NCBI RefSeq assembly: GCF_000003815.2 | Contig: NC_049982.1 | Coordinates: 18,281,534 to 18,343,533 of the forward strand | Source: Branchiostoma floridae | Lineage: Eukaryota > Chordata > Leptocardii > Amphioxiformes > Branchiostomatidae | DNA length: 62,000 nucleotides | Reading direction: 5' to 3' | Part shown: positions 36,360-50,200 of the stretch, one piece after another | Layout: each line of letters opens with the position of its first letter | Position numbering within the stretch: position 1 is the stretch's first letter | Notes under the pieces: model-generated | The model's database searches: none | Told to the model about the DNA's origin: nothing | Seen by the model: only the letters and a program-made list of their open reading frames with translations | Position numbers and translations under genes: made by a program

Positions 36360-37292
36360 AAAGCACCAAATTAAAGGCTTTCTGACCAACTTCACATGGC
36401 AGGGGAGGAAGAAACGCAATCGCAGGGGATACTGAAATACAGAAACTGTACTGATTAAACGGCAAAATCAACTGGGAAGAAGGGTAGAAACGACGAAATG
36501 GTTGCATTCCAGAAATGCAACTTAAGAAAACTTTCCGCCAATCATTATTTTCTTCCCTGTAAAGCAATTAGGTCTAGCTGGTGCATAATATTAAACCTGA
36601 GAAGATTTCAACATTGATGACAACCTTGGTGTACTGAAAAGCACGGGTGATCTTGATTCTAAGTTCGATTTAGCCTGTAATTCTACAGGTATACCGATAA
36701 GTTAGTGTGTCGGCGCTTTAGAAAAGCTGAGACGTTTGTGCTTGGTCGTTTTTTGCGGTCTAATTTTCAGCGCGCGAAGTTAAAGTAAACACTGTGACGT
36801 AAAATGAACTCTGCCCGCCTACCCCCTTTTTACCACGAACTTAAATCCACCGCGGCCGCTTTGACTGCATTTTCTTATTGTGAAATGAAATTTCCACAAG
36901 CTTTTTGCCATTTCCCCCTTTACTGTACTTTGTGTCTGACATAAGGTGATTATGATGGTGAATTGTTTCAAATAAAAAGCACCCATGTTCATGTCATTGT
37001 CTTGGATGATTTGTTTCAAATCTATTATTAATACAGTAAACTAAAAGACAGAGAGTGACATGGTGTGGCCAATTTTGCAGATGACTTTAATTGGTAAGTT
37101 ATCACTGGTTTATCAATCGCCTCTTCTCCTACTTCTTGCCTTCAGTGTGCCATATCTTCTAGTACTTCTACACACACTTACACATACTTTAGTGTTGTAC
37201 TGTGCTGTCCGAAGCATGTTGCCAGGAACAGGGCCGGGAGTGATTTTATCAGGCGGTGTTAGGTTTCAGCTTTGCACACGGTCATGCTAGAA
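36360..37292. other. Spacer between the two paralogues
   Basis: 3' UTR and intergenic DNA of paralogue 1, with an AATAAA at 36971-36976 that could end it. No other gene. Confidence 0.5.
36971..36976 (+). terminator. Possible poly(A) signal of paralogue 1
   Basis: AATAAA about 610 bp after the stop codon, in AT-rich sequence. Confidence 0.4.
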
Positions 37293-37668
37293 TCTTGAAC
37301 AAAAGGACATACAGAACGGAGAGGTGAGGTCATGAGCCCATGTAAGGTGTAGATCACCGTGCACCAAGCCTAAGTATCGGAAGCGGGAGCCAAGTTCCTT
37401 CCAAGCAATAACTTAATAGGCTGTCAAACTCGGTAGGTACTTTTACTGTACGCGGTACCGACAGTTACAAGCTAGTCGTCGCCTGATTAGACGTATGTCA
37501 GCAGGATGTTAAGTCCTCGGCACACCTGTAGTTGGACCTGTAACGTTACCTGTTTTCAAATTCAATATAGCAGGGTCGCCATTTTGGTCGGATCTAGCCA
37601 GGTACACGACTATGACGTAGACGACTGTCGTTCACGTAAGATATTCTATTTTGTGCAACAGAATAAGC

Positions 37669-39312
37669 ATGGCACAGTTGATGGCATTGTTGAGGACGCA
37701 GTTTAGGCAGAGGGCTACAAGAGGATTGGCGGTGTTGGCACCCAGATCTGCGACCACCCGCTCCATACTCACAACAGACAGCAACTTCCTACAGTGTTCG
37801 CCAACGGTCGTCCGACATTACCTCCAGGGACACTTTCGGCAGTTTTGCAACAAGCCGCCAACTGACAGCAAACAGGTACAGTACCAACCACGTAAGCCTT
37901 TGGTCTGTGCTGCATCATCTCGAGCCTTGAAAATGAAAGAAAATACAGTGTATATGGTAACATCGAATCTGCTAATAGTAATGTGTCACTAATGACATTA
38001 GTAATGTGCAGCTGCAATATCTAGAAAGTTGTTGTAGCGACACTGTTGTCCACTTGCCAAATCTGGTTAGATTTTAAGGTTCTCCACGAAGAAGAAAAAT
38101 GAAGCGTATCATCTGGATGCAATGGCATGAAGGTTTATTATCTCCTATTCTTTAGTAAATGCAACCAATCATAGATAATCATGAAGCAAACATGAAGTCG
38201 GCTTAGGAGCTCGAGTTCTAAAATGATTACTTGTGACCTATCCAGTCAGTAAGTTTTGCATATTTTAGATATTATCCCAAACGTTGTTTCTTGTTTATTA
38301 AGTGGGCGTGTAAACAAATGAAGGTAAGGCATGGTCAAACATCGAGACAAGTCCGTTATAGGTAGATTATCATAAGACCTGGTCAATTGACACTACAATA
38401 CAAATGCATCATTAAAAGGTGTCTAATTCGATGAAATCAGAAATATATATATATATAGAGAGAGAGAACACTAGCAATACAAACTGTAATATCATGGGGC
38501 TCTTACAGTACTTATTAATTGTATGTTTGCCTTTTGCCTGTGTGAATATTGTCAAATATTCCATGGAGAATGTTCCAAGAATATCCATTTACCTTCGCTG
38601 CAGACGCCGAGATGGTGGAAGACCCCCGCGATGTCTGGCCTATTTGGCGGTGGTACGTTTCTTGCACTGCTGACTGCCGTGGGCATGTACTTTGAGAACC
38701 AGCGGAACAAGCTGGCACATGTGAATGACCAGCTGGCCAAGTTGTATGGTCCTCTCTACGGAAACAGGCAAGCAACGCGCAGGATCTACAAGAAAGTTCT
38801 TTCTGAAGATTTCTACAAGGAGGGAAGAAAGGACTATACATTACAAGAGTATCTTGAGGAGGCCAGGAGGAGGTGGGTAGATTCTGACGAAAAGACTCGT
38901 GTTCAAGGAAGGAGGATGCTAACAAGATGGCGCAGGTTCTTATTAACCATCATTCACCCCCTGGACGAAGAGGCAGAAAAAATCATTCGGGCAAACGCGC
39001 ATCTCATCGAAGATAACGAAACCAACGCCGATGTTTTCAGCAAGTTCGTTGTCCACGTCAATTACGAGAAATTCATCGTTGCCAAATGGATGGAGAGATT
39101 TTGTAGTTGGTTTCCAAGAAAAGTACAGGGAGAAAGACTTTGACATCTGGAACAATACAGGGACAATGGACGTTGATCCCGACTCTAACAACATCGCGGA
39201 GGAAACGTTGTTGGAGCTGGAAAAACACGTGAATGAAACTTACAAGGAACTCGTGAAACGGCAGAAGAAGTTGATGGGAGGTTTAAAAATGGAAGGCAAA
39301 AAGTCAGTGTAG
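37669..39312 (+). pseudogene. Paralogue 2 of the LYGPL family, frameshifted
   Basis: Exons 37669-37875 (69 codons, MAQLMALLRTQFRQRATRG, again Arg-rich and acid-poor) and 38604 onward, phase 0. Exon 2 holds a hydrophobic segment (LFGGGTFLALLTAVGMYF) and RNKLAHVNDQLAKLYGPLYG, RRMLTRWRRFLLTIIHPLD and VHVNYEKFIVAKW, matching paralogue 1. After KW (about 39089) the frame shifts: one base too many, or two missing. The frame as written stops at 39143 (248 residues), but the homologous tail (RDFVVGFQEKYREKDFDIW to KKSV) continues in the next frame to a stop at 39312. The tail has no other stop, so this is a recent frameshift or a base-calling/assembly error; a functional gene is possible. It lacks the WLERWWNDPSAPN insert of paralogue 1. 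Confidence 0.7.
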
Positions 39313-39840
39313 AACTTTTGAACCAGGGCAAATCGGTACAAGAAAATGTGGGAGCACGACGAAGGAAGACGTATAGTCGGACAAGACCTAGGTCACTGTA
39401 GTCTGGAGAAGAGGTGGAAGGGACCAAGAGCTCTGTAAACCCAAGGGATGAAGAAGTGCAGTGGGACTGTAACGTTAATGTTGAAAGCTCGCCATCAAAA
39501 TTTCTATAAAAAAGCGCCAATCATTCAACATTTCATTTTCACTATCACATTTAGCGCACGATGTTTACCATGGAAAGATTTAAAAATCGATGAGAACGTC
39601 GGCCTACCTAAAAGCATAGCAGGTGTTAGCAGATTGTGTCCAATTTGTCATGCTAAAGGAACATAGATAAGTCAGTATGTTCGGGGCATTTTGCTGGGAA
39701 GTGGCCAATGTTGGACTTTGCAAGCGCTCACATTATGCCCACCAATACATATTGTGTATTTTTAGACAAGAAAGATTTAAGATGAGGTCCAATGCTGAGA
39801 ATCTCATAATACAACCATGCACGTCACTAATGGATTTTCT

Positions 39841-39846
39841 AATAAA
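39841..39846 (+). terminator. Possible poly(A) signal of paralogue 2
   Basis: AATAAA on the plus strand about 530 bp past the final stop codon. Confidence 0.4.
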
Positions 39847-39883
39847 GTCTCAAAGTCTCGAAATACTCTTTGAGAAAGGGGAG

Positions 39884-39889
39884 TTTATT
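39884..39889 (-). terminator. ARL1: Possible poly(A) signal of ARL1
   Basis: AATAAA on the minus strand, about 1.15 kb past the ARL1 stop. It lies 40 bp from the plus-strand signal of paralogue 2, so the two transcripts would abut or overlap tail to tail. Confidence 0.4.
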
Positions 39890-41040
39890 CAGAATTAACA
39901 TTAGTGCTCTAGTTTTTGTTATTTTTCAAATATATCTTGTATTACACGTGTCATTTAACAATGAGAATAATAGAAAACAAAAGCTGCAGCAAAAAAAGTA
40001 TAACTATTTTCACAATACGTCCAAAGGAAATATTCTAAAAACAAAACCTTAAGAAGACCCAGAATGCTCATAAAACCAACATTTAAGAAACCATTTTCAC
40101 ACCTATGTGCTCACAATCATACCCTAGACAGTAGACACACTCTGTATTGTGATTATCTTCATTTCAGTAAATACAAGTTGGTATAAATACATACTGTTAT
40201 GTCTCAGATGTACTTGGAGAATGTGTAAATGAAAGCAGTCTACATTGCTTGGTGAGAAGACACACTATACACAGTGGAAGAACAAATTTCAATTTATAAC
40301 TAGATCATTCATCAGAAAATTCATCAGAAAATACAAACAATTGCCACCAAAAAACAAAAAAAGACAACTTTTAACCCCAATGAAGAATAAAAAAGAGGCT
40401 ACCTAAGACATACAGGCACTATTCTAACCCTACATTACATCTCTGTTCTGTATACAATAGTATGTTATTTCCAAATATACACATCTTTTTCTGATCTTCG
40501 TTCATGTTTTTAGAACCTGGCACTTTCAGCATGTACCTTAACTTACAGTTTTGTTATGTATCAATGTTTTTATATTCAGCACATATACATTTGGAAAAAG
40601 TATTTGAACAACTTGCTCACTAGTTATTCAGTACATCCACATAATACAATGTGATAATACCAGTAGTATGGAGGAAAGGCTGGTAAATAGTATCAGATAA
40701 AAAGCAAACAAACTACCTGATTTGAATATCCAATGAGTTACACTGTCTTCAAGAAGAAGTAAGGGATATTGTTTCAAGTCCCAAGGTTCTAGACTGTCAG
40801 TATCCCTTGGTTGCAAGATACAGTTAGAATTGTAATTAGAAAACTGATGTCGCCTTAGAAATAATGTGCAGAAGTTTGGGCATCACCTGACCCAATATTT
40901 CACTCCATCAAATATACTGTACATGTACTGACAATATCTTAATGTTATTTTGCCATGGTGACTCATGAGAGCTAGATATACAGTGTTGGAGTGTCCTTGA
41001 ACCCTTGCTGCCATGGTGAATGGTTTCCATAGTAACTGTA
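39890..41040 (-). other. Probable ARL1 3' UTR
   Basis: AT-rich, no coding frame of note on either strand. Reads as the long 3' UTR of ARL1. Confidence 0.4.
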
Positions 41041-43734
<2,694 letters not shown>

Positions 43735-44282
43735 TTTGTCTGCGGCTTGTAAGAAAACCAACGTGTCAGGTCTGACGCTGTCTGCTGGTGACGTCACCCA
43801 AAATAGTAAGCACTGCATTCGAAAAAAAATACGAACGCCGTACATTATTGATTTCATTAATGAAAAATAAGAATATATTACAATAAGTAAAAATACTCTT
43901 GGTCCTAAAGCTTTCTTATTAGAGATAACTCAGAACATTTGCAAAATTCACTCACTACGGTGACTACCTCCGCCGAATCCGCTGCTATGTTCACAGCGCT
44001 TCGTCTAAACATAGGGATAACGATTCTGGCAAACAAGCAGTTTAACTAACTTTCAGCAAACAAAATAAGTCTTAGGTGCGGAGAAAACAAACATGTATAG
44101 CGCTATTGCTATCCAAGAAATCATGAGATTAGTTTCTATGATCGATGAACGAAATACTTGTGAAAATCATTCTACAACGGAATTCTATTGAATTATTTAT
44201 ACAAAGTCTAGTGAAAGCGCAGATGCTAACCAGCGCCCAAGCATACCGGCGTTCGGAAAGTTCACACTCACACAGTGCCAAC
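43735..44282. promoter_or_regulatory. Shared bidirectional promoter of ARL1 and the SR gene
   Basis: The two start codons are 548 bp apart on opposite strands. A perfect palindromic CRE, TGACGTCA, lies at 43789-43796, about 55 bp upstream of the ARL1 ATG. No clear TATA is seen for either gene, as usual for housekeeping pairs. A reading frame upstream of the SR ATG (from 44145) is open but its residues do not resemble SR proteins, so it is taken as 5' UTR. Confidence 0.55.
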
Positions 44283-47200
44283 ATGTCGTCCGGGCCAGCA
44301 CAGCTTTTCGTGGGTCGTCTGTCTAAAGACTGCCGAGTCAGGGACCTGGAAGACATCTTTGAGGCTTACGGGCGTCTTCTTAGATGCGACATCAAGTATG
44401 GTACGTACTCGCCGTGTTGTGAAGTGGGGTCTTTTGTTGTGTAGATTTGGCCGATGCCGTTCGGTGCGAAAGTGGGGGGCGTGAACCTCTTTCGGAACCG
44501 AACCGTTCGAGCCACGGTTTGCTCATCATGAAGTTCAACAGGTGGGGAGAATTCTCAGTTTTATGGCTCTCCCAAAGCGAACTTCTGATTGAAAGTTACG
44601 CGTTTTATAACTTCTGTGCCTCTTCACATGGCCGCCGTGTCCTCCGGGTACCGTAAAATCCGTAAACATAACAGAAACATGCAAACATATTGGGGGTCCA
44701 GATCTTATCATCATGATCGTCTACAGCACTGAGTTTAGAAATTAGAGACCAGGGTAGTTTGGGTCCAATTATACGTTGCATCTGATTGCTTGCACCTGGT
44801 GTTCACCCAGAAAATAATTGTAGTGATTTTTTTTTTTTTTTTTTTTTGCAGTGTAATATTTTGTTGTACTGGCGGCATGATGCATAATACGAGTATATAA
44901 ACCACGTGCACTCTGCACTAAATCCCTTTCACTTGTCACGAGTACCCTACGGGACCCTTTTGCCATGGTCAAAAGAAGATTTTCTCGTTTGGTTCCTCCT
45001 TATATAATCACAGAATTTCAAGGCCTGTTTAATAGTGATCCGGTTAATTTAACATTAAGACAACCTACGTTTTCCCTTTCATGTTGTTTTTGCTTGCATT
45101 ATAGTCAAGTCAAGTTTATTGCGCAACGATTGTAACGCTAGTACAGTCTGGTATATTTTGAAGTAGCACGGTAACAAACACTCCTGGCTGAGGATATTTA
45201 GTCTCTCTTGGTTTACATGTTGATTTATTTTTGGGTCAGGAAGTATGGTAGGATTCTGTTGTAGGAGTGAAAGCATGGTGTGCAAACATTCCCCAATGAC
45301 AGGGGAGGGATCATTGATATAGAGGGGGTGGATTGTGTGGGGATCAACCAGTATATGTACATAATGTGATAAAGTCCTTTTAATCTGCCCATCCAGATAT
45401 GTGTTCATGCTATCATTTTGGTATCGTGTGGGGGTTATTGTCAAGTTTTCATAAAATGTCTTACTTGTAGATGTCAGTGAAATAGGCTAGGTGGCAACAA
45501 GTGCTTTCATATGAATGAATTGGTGTTTTATTATGGAATGTTAGAATTCTGTTGATTAATTATGAGATGAGCAAGGACAGAAAGCTGTGTGTCTGTGATG
45601 AAATTCCTTTATTTTATTTTACAGTCTGGGGTAATTTCTCTGTACAATGTTTTATTCAGAGTAACCCTAGAGACAGGTATGAATAAAATGTAATTGGCCT
45701 GTTTGCAATAAGTTCAATGGATCTTGTCTAGACAAGTGATTAAATTTAAAGGTTTCCAAATGTAAGCTATTACCTCTTCCACAGTAAATGTGTCCATCCT
45801 ACTAGTCTTTGGACTTCTGTGCCCATTGAAGGGGTTCATTACTAGTAGTGATGTGCAATTCTAGCTAAAAAATCTTTTACCCAGTTTTGGCATTTGCAAT
45901 TTGAAGATCTTTGAACCACAACTCACTCTCTAAAATCTTTTACCCAGTTTTGGCATTTGCAATTTGAAGATCTTTGAACCACAACTCTTCCTTTCAAAAC
46001 ATGTCTATACCAGGTGCTGGCAGTAAGGCCATTAGATTGTATGATGGTGTCCTTTTGATTACCACACTTGAACATGATGTTTAAGTACATTTCATTTATT
46101 AATTTCCAGACAAACAAATAAACAAACAAACAGTCACAGCAAAGTGATCAGCATGGCTTGTTGACAAATTAAAACTAAAAGCAAAGAAAAATATTGTCTC
46201 TTCTTAACTCCCATTGTTTCTGCATGTTTGAGGATCAGAGTGAAAGTGAAAGTGAAGTTCAAACATGCCATTTTCCCCAATAGCCTTACACAGCAGAATA
46301 TTAGGACTACTTTGGTCATGCCTGGTATGTTGATGAGGTTGAAATTACTGTGAATTAATTTCTTCAGTCAAATTTTCATTTGGAGAAACAAAATATGAGT
46401 GTCAGTGTTACATTTTGTCAAAATTTCACAAATACAATAAGAATTGCAATCTGTAGCTACATGTTTCAAAACAGTGGTTGGCAAGCTCCCACATGTCCTG
46501 CAGCTGGTTTTATTCTGATCTGTAAATAAGTCACTTCATGGGTTGAAAATATTTGTCCAGTGCACAACTCATGTCAATAGGTGACATGACGTCCTGAGCA
46601 GAATATACTATTCTCAAAATACTGTGGCCTTGTGACTTGTGAGGTTGCCTAAAGTCATGGTCACATATCAAAGTCAGATTCCCTCCATGACCCCATGGCT
46701 TCTGCCAAAGCTGAAACGTGAAGCAGCTGGTTTGCGCCAGGGGTGGCCCGCTGTTTCTGGTAGGTTGTAAGATCGGGGTTGGCAGAGATGAAGTGATCTG
46801 CCTCTACTGCTGATCCCCATCAAGGACATTCTTTTCTTGTAAGGCTGTTGATGTGTGCAACTTTTCACACTTGTATTCTTGTCTTTTAATCAGTGCTTCT
46901 AGATAGACTGAAGACTTTTCAGATAAGAAATTCACTTTTTTGAGTGCTCTAGTAAAATGTCAAATTTAACATCATATCATTGAAGTTGACAACTTCTTGC
47001 AGATCATTGAAATAGGCTTTCAAAGTCGCAGGCATCTTTCTGGTATCTGACAACTGATTTTGTGTTAGTTACCAGGCCTGATATGCACATTTGTTTGTGA
47101 TAAGTCCCCGCTGTCTGGGCCAGGCCAACCAGTGTCACTGGACCATGGTGCTTATTCATTGGGAACTCCAATTCTGCCCTTAATGTCTTCAGCAGTTACC

Positions 47201-50200
47201 AATTTACACTGTACTTTTTGAAATAGTCCTAATTGATAAAACCTTCACAATCCTAATTGACAAAGTCCTCACCATCCTATAGTAGGATTTTTCGATAAAA
47301 TTAGAATCCAGTCTTTCCTCATTGGTCCCTAAGACATTTACCAACCTCATTCATCAAACAGTACCTCTCCCTGTCATTTACTTCACTGAAATAGCTCTAG
47401 GGCTAGGGCTAAACTCCTGTTTTATCTGCTTGGATTTGGTTGAGTGACCAGAACAAATAGGAGGAGTTGGAGGACTGTTAATTGATGATGTTGGAGGACT
47501 GTTAATTAATTGACTTAGTGATTTACCTGATGGTGATTTATCATCATTATTGTGTAGTTTGTAACAGACAAAAAGTCCACAGCATATCAAGACCACATGT
47601 ACATGTACACTTGTATATATCCATTGGTTCAGTGCATATTGTAGTGTAGTGCTGTTAGCTGTACTGTATACATTTTTTGTACATTGGGCTTAATCTGTTT
47701 GGATTTGTATTATCACTGTCTCTAATAGTTTTTAAAGGTCTGACAAAGGTTAAATGTGGTTTTCCAAACTTGTAATCCCTCATGTCAGATTAGCACCCTT
47801 CTGTTTACAGCCAAGTCTGGCACCCCAGGCATTAGGGAAACACAGGATCAGGTTCCATGTATTTGGACACCACATTCCAGGGATGCACCTGCTGCATGGG
47901 TGTCAGGATCCTCAGGCATCTTGCAGGATCAGCAAGGATGGCTGATGAGGGCTTTAAGGACAACCTCCCATCCAAAATAGAACCTTACAAGTGTGATATG
48001 CCATGTATGCACATGCTGGTAGTGTTTGCCAGAAACACTTCAGTGGGAATTCCATGTTTATTTACTATATACTGGTTTAATTTTGGGTGGTATATCAACT
48101 ACATACATTGCATCTATGTGTACATTTCATCATTGTAATTGAACAGGACCAATGTCAATTTGTCAACTGTTTAATGACCTGGGCTCTGTTGTAACAGGTC
48201 TGAGCAGTACAACATAGTTGTTGCCAGCTCTGGGAGCTCGGTAACAAAATTGTTAACATGTTACCAAGTCTGTGTGTTTGCCTTGGCATTCAGTCAAGGG
48301 ACCATATGCCCCCTAATGTACACATATTGATGGATTAATGTAATACAGATCGTGAAGATGTCTGAAAGTTAAGGACTGTACATGAATGTCTAATCCCTCA
48401 GGATTTTGAACCCACAGGTATACAAAATGTATATACCTACTGTATTTTACTGTAGAAAAAAAGACATGCAAATTGATGATATATTGATATACTATAGTAG
48501 TAAGCACATTTACCTCTTTACGACACTTGATGATAACGGTTGTCTTTTTTCCTTTCTTGCATCCTGCAGGTATATCAATGGGTAAGTGTAATCATTATAT
48601 GGTTTTGTCATCTAATTGTAATTTTTTTACATTTTTTGGTACAATTATCATTTCAATATACCATGATATGGGATATTGATAAACTGTTGTTCTCTTGTTA
48701 CAGCTTATGCTTTTATCGACTATGAAGATAGGAGGGATGCAGAGGTAAGAAAAAACATTCCCTCTTCCAAGACAATTACAAAGATATTTTCCCCGTGAAG
48801 ATTTCAATGTTAAATGCTACGATTGCTACTTTCAACAACTCAATATATATCAAACATGAAAATTTGTTGAAAGTTATTTTAAAATTCTGACAAAAACTGT
48901 TCATGTAGAGTTTCTGCATATTACAGATTTGAAAACATAGACCATTTTATTTGGTTTTATGAATTTTTCACATCAAAGCTCTGAAGGATTTTAGCATCTA
49001 TAATTTTTGGTAAACACTTACTATTCAGCAGAAAGATCTTTCTCGTTATTATGGCAAGTGTTTCTCATGTAATAAGATATATTTGATATTCTTAGTTATG
49101 TTGAAAATTGCCATTTATTACATCAAAATAAAAAGCTTTTTCTCTGACCAAAAAGACCTTTCATCATCAGCTCAAAAAGCTGTAATTTGTCTGGAGTTGT
49201 AGAATATTTTCAGGCTGTGTGTGGGTGGTATTGTTTGAATGTATAAGCTCATGCATGTTCTAAGGCAATGATCATACATGTTATATTTGTATGGTGGTGG
49301 CTAGTTATATATTTGTACCTTCCTGATAACTATGATGGCATTGTGAAGCAGTTTTGCTGGTGGATCAGATTATTATTTAACATTATTTTTTGTAGAATAG
49401 AGATGATGTTTCTGTATTAGATATAGAATAGACAGTAAGTCTGCCACACAAAGCCTTGAGGCCTGCTTTTTGTTTATAGCTGTGTTGCTGGGTGAATACC
49501 AAGCAAGAGTGGGGGTGCTAACCAATTATTCTCAACAGAATCAGTGCCGTCTTCCTTTGCAATCTATAGCATAGCCTACCCACCCTACCTGCCATTGAAT
49601 GGTTGGGCCCGAGCAACCGTGCCGACCGGCCGCTACCCGATTCCGCCCGTCGCACTCTGCTCGCCTACCTACCCATGATTCCTTGGTGCCCACAACAGTA
49701 TGTGCACGATGCTGTCGTGATCATGTGATGGGATTTATATGTACACATCATGATCATGTGACCTGTGGACAGGGACCCAAACTGTGACCTTACTACTGCA
49801 TCAGTATCGTAGCCCTTAAGTACCAGAGACCAAAGTCCTGCTTTATCTGATCACTTACGAAAAGGCTATTCTTATAGCCTTCAATCTTGTCAGAATTGGT
49901 AGAGTGTTAGGAAAACTATGATAGAAACACAGTTGACTTCATCCCAGCCACATTCAAAATGAAACTGGTCATCCAAATGCAGACTGAAGGTAAACAGGTA
50001 CAGCACAGTAATATTCTCAGTCTCATCATAATACAAATGTATGTTACTGGTATTTCTACATAAACTGGGCATAAGCTAGATATCACATACACACATATTT
50101 CATGAATATACTTAGCTGGAGCAAGTGCAAAATAAAGCATGGTGTAACAATAAGAATTTTACCCTTGAGTTGATGCTACATGTTACACTGTTAGTTACTT

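Noticed and set aside
44145-44282. In-frame N-terminal extension of the SR protein
   Set aside because: The extra residues do not resemble any SR protein, and MSSGPAQLFVGRLS gives the usual short N-terminus before RNP2.
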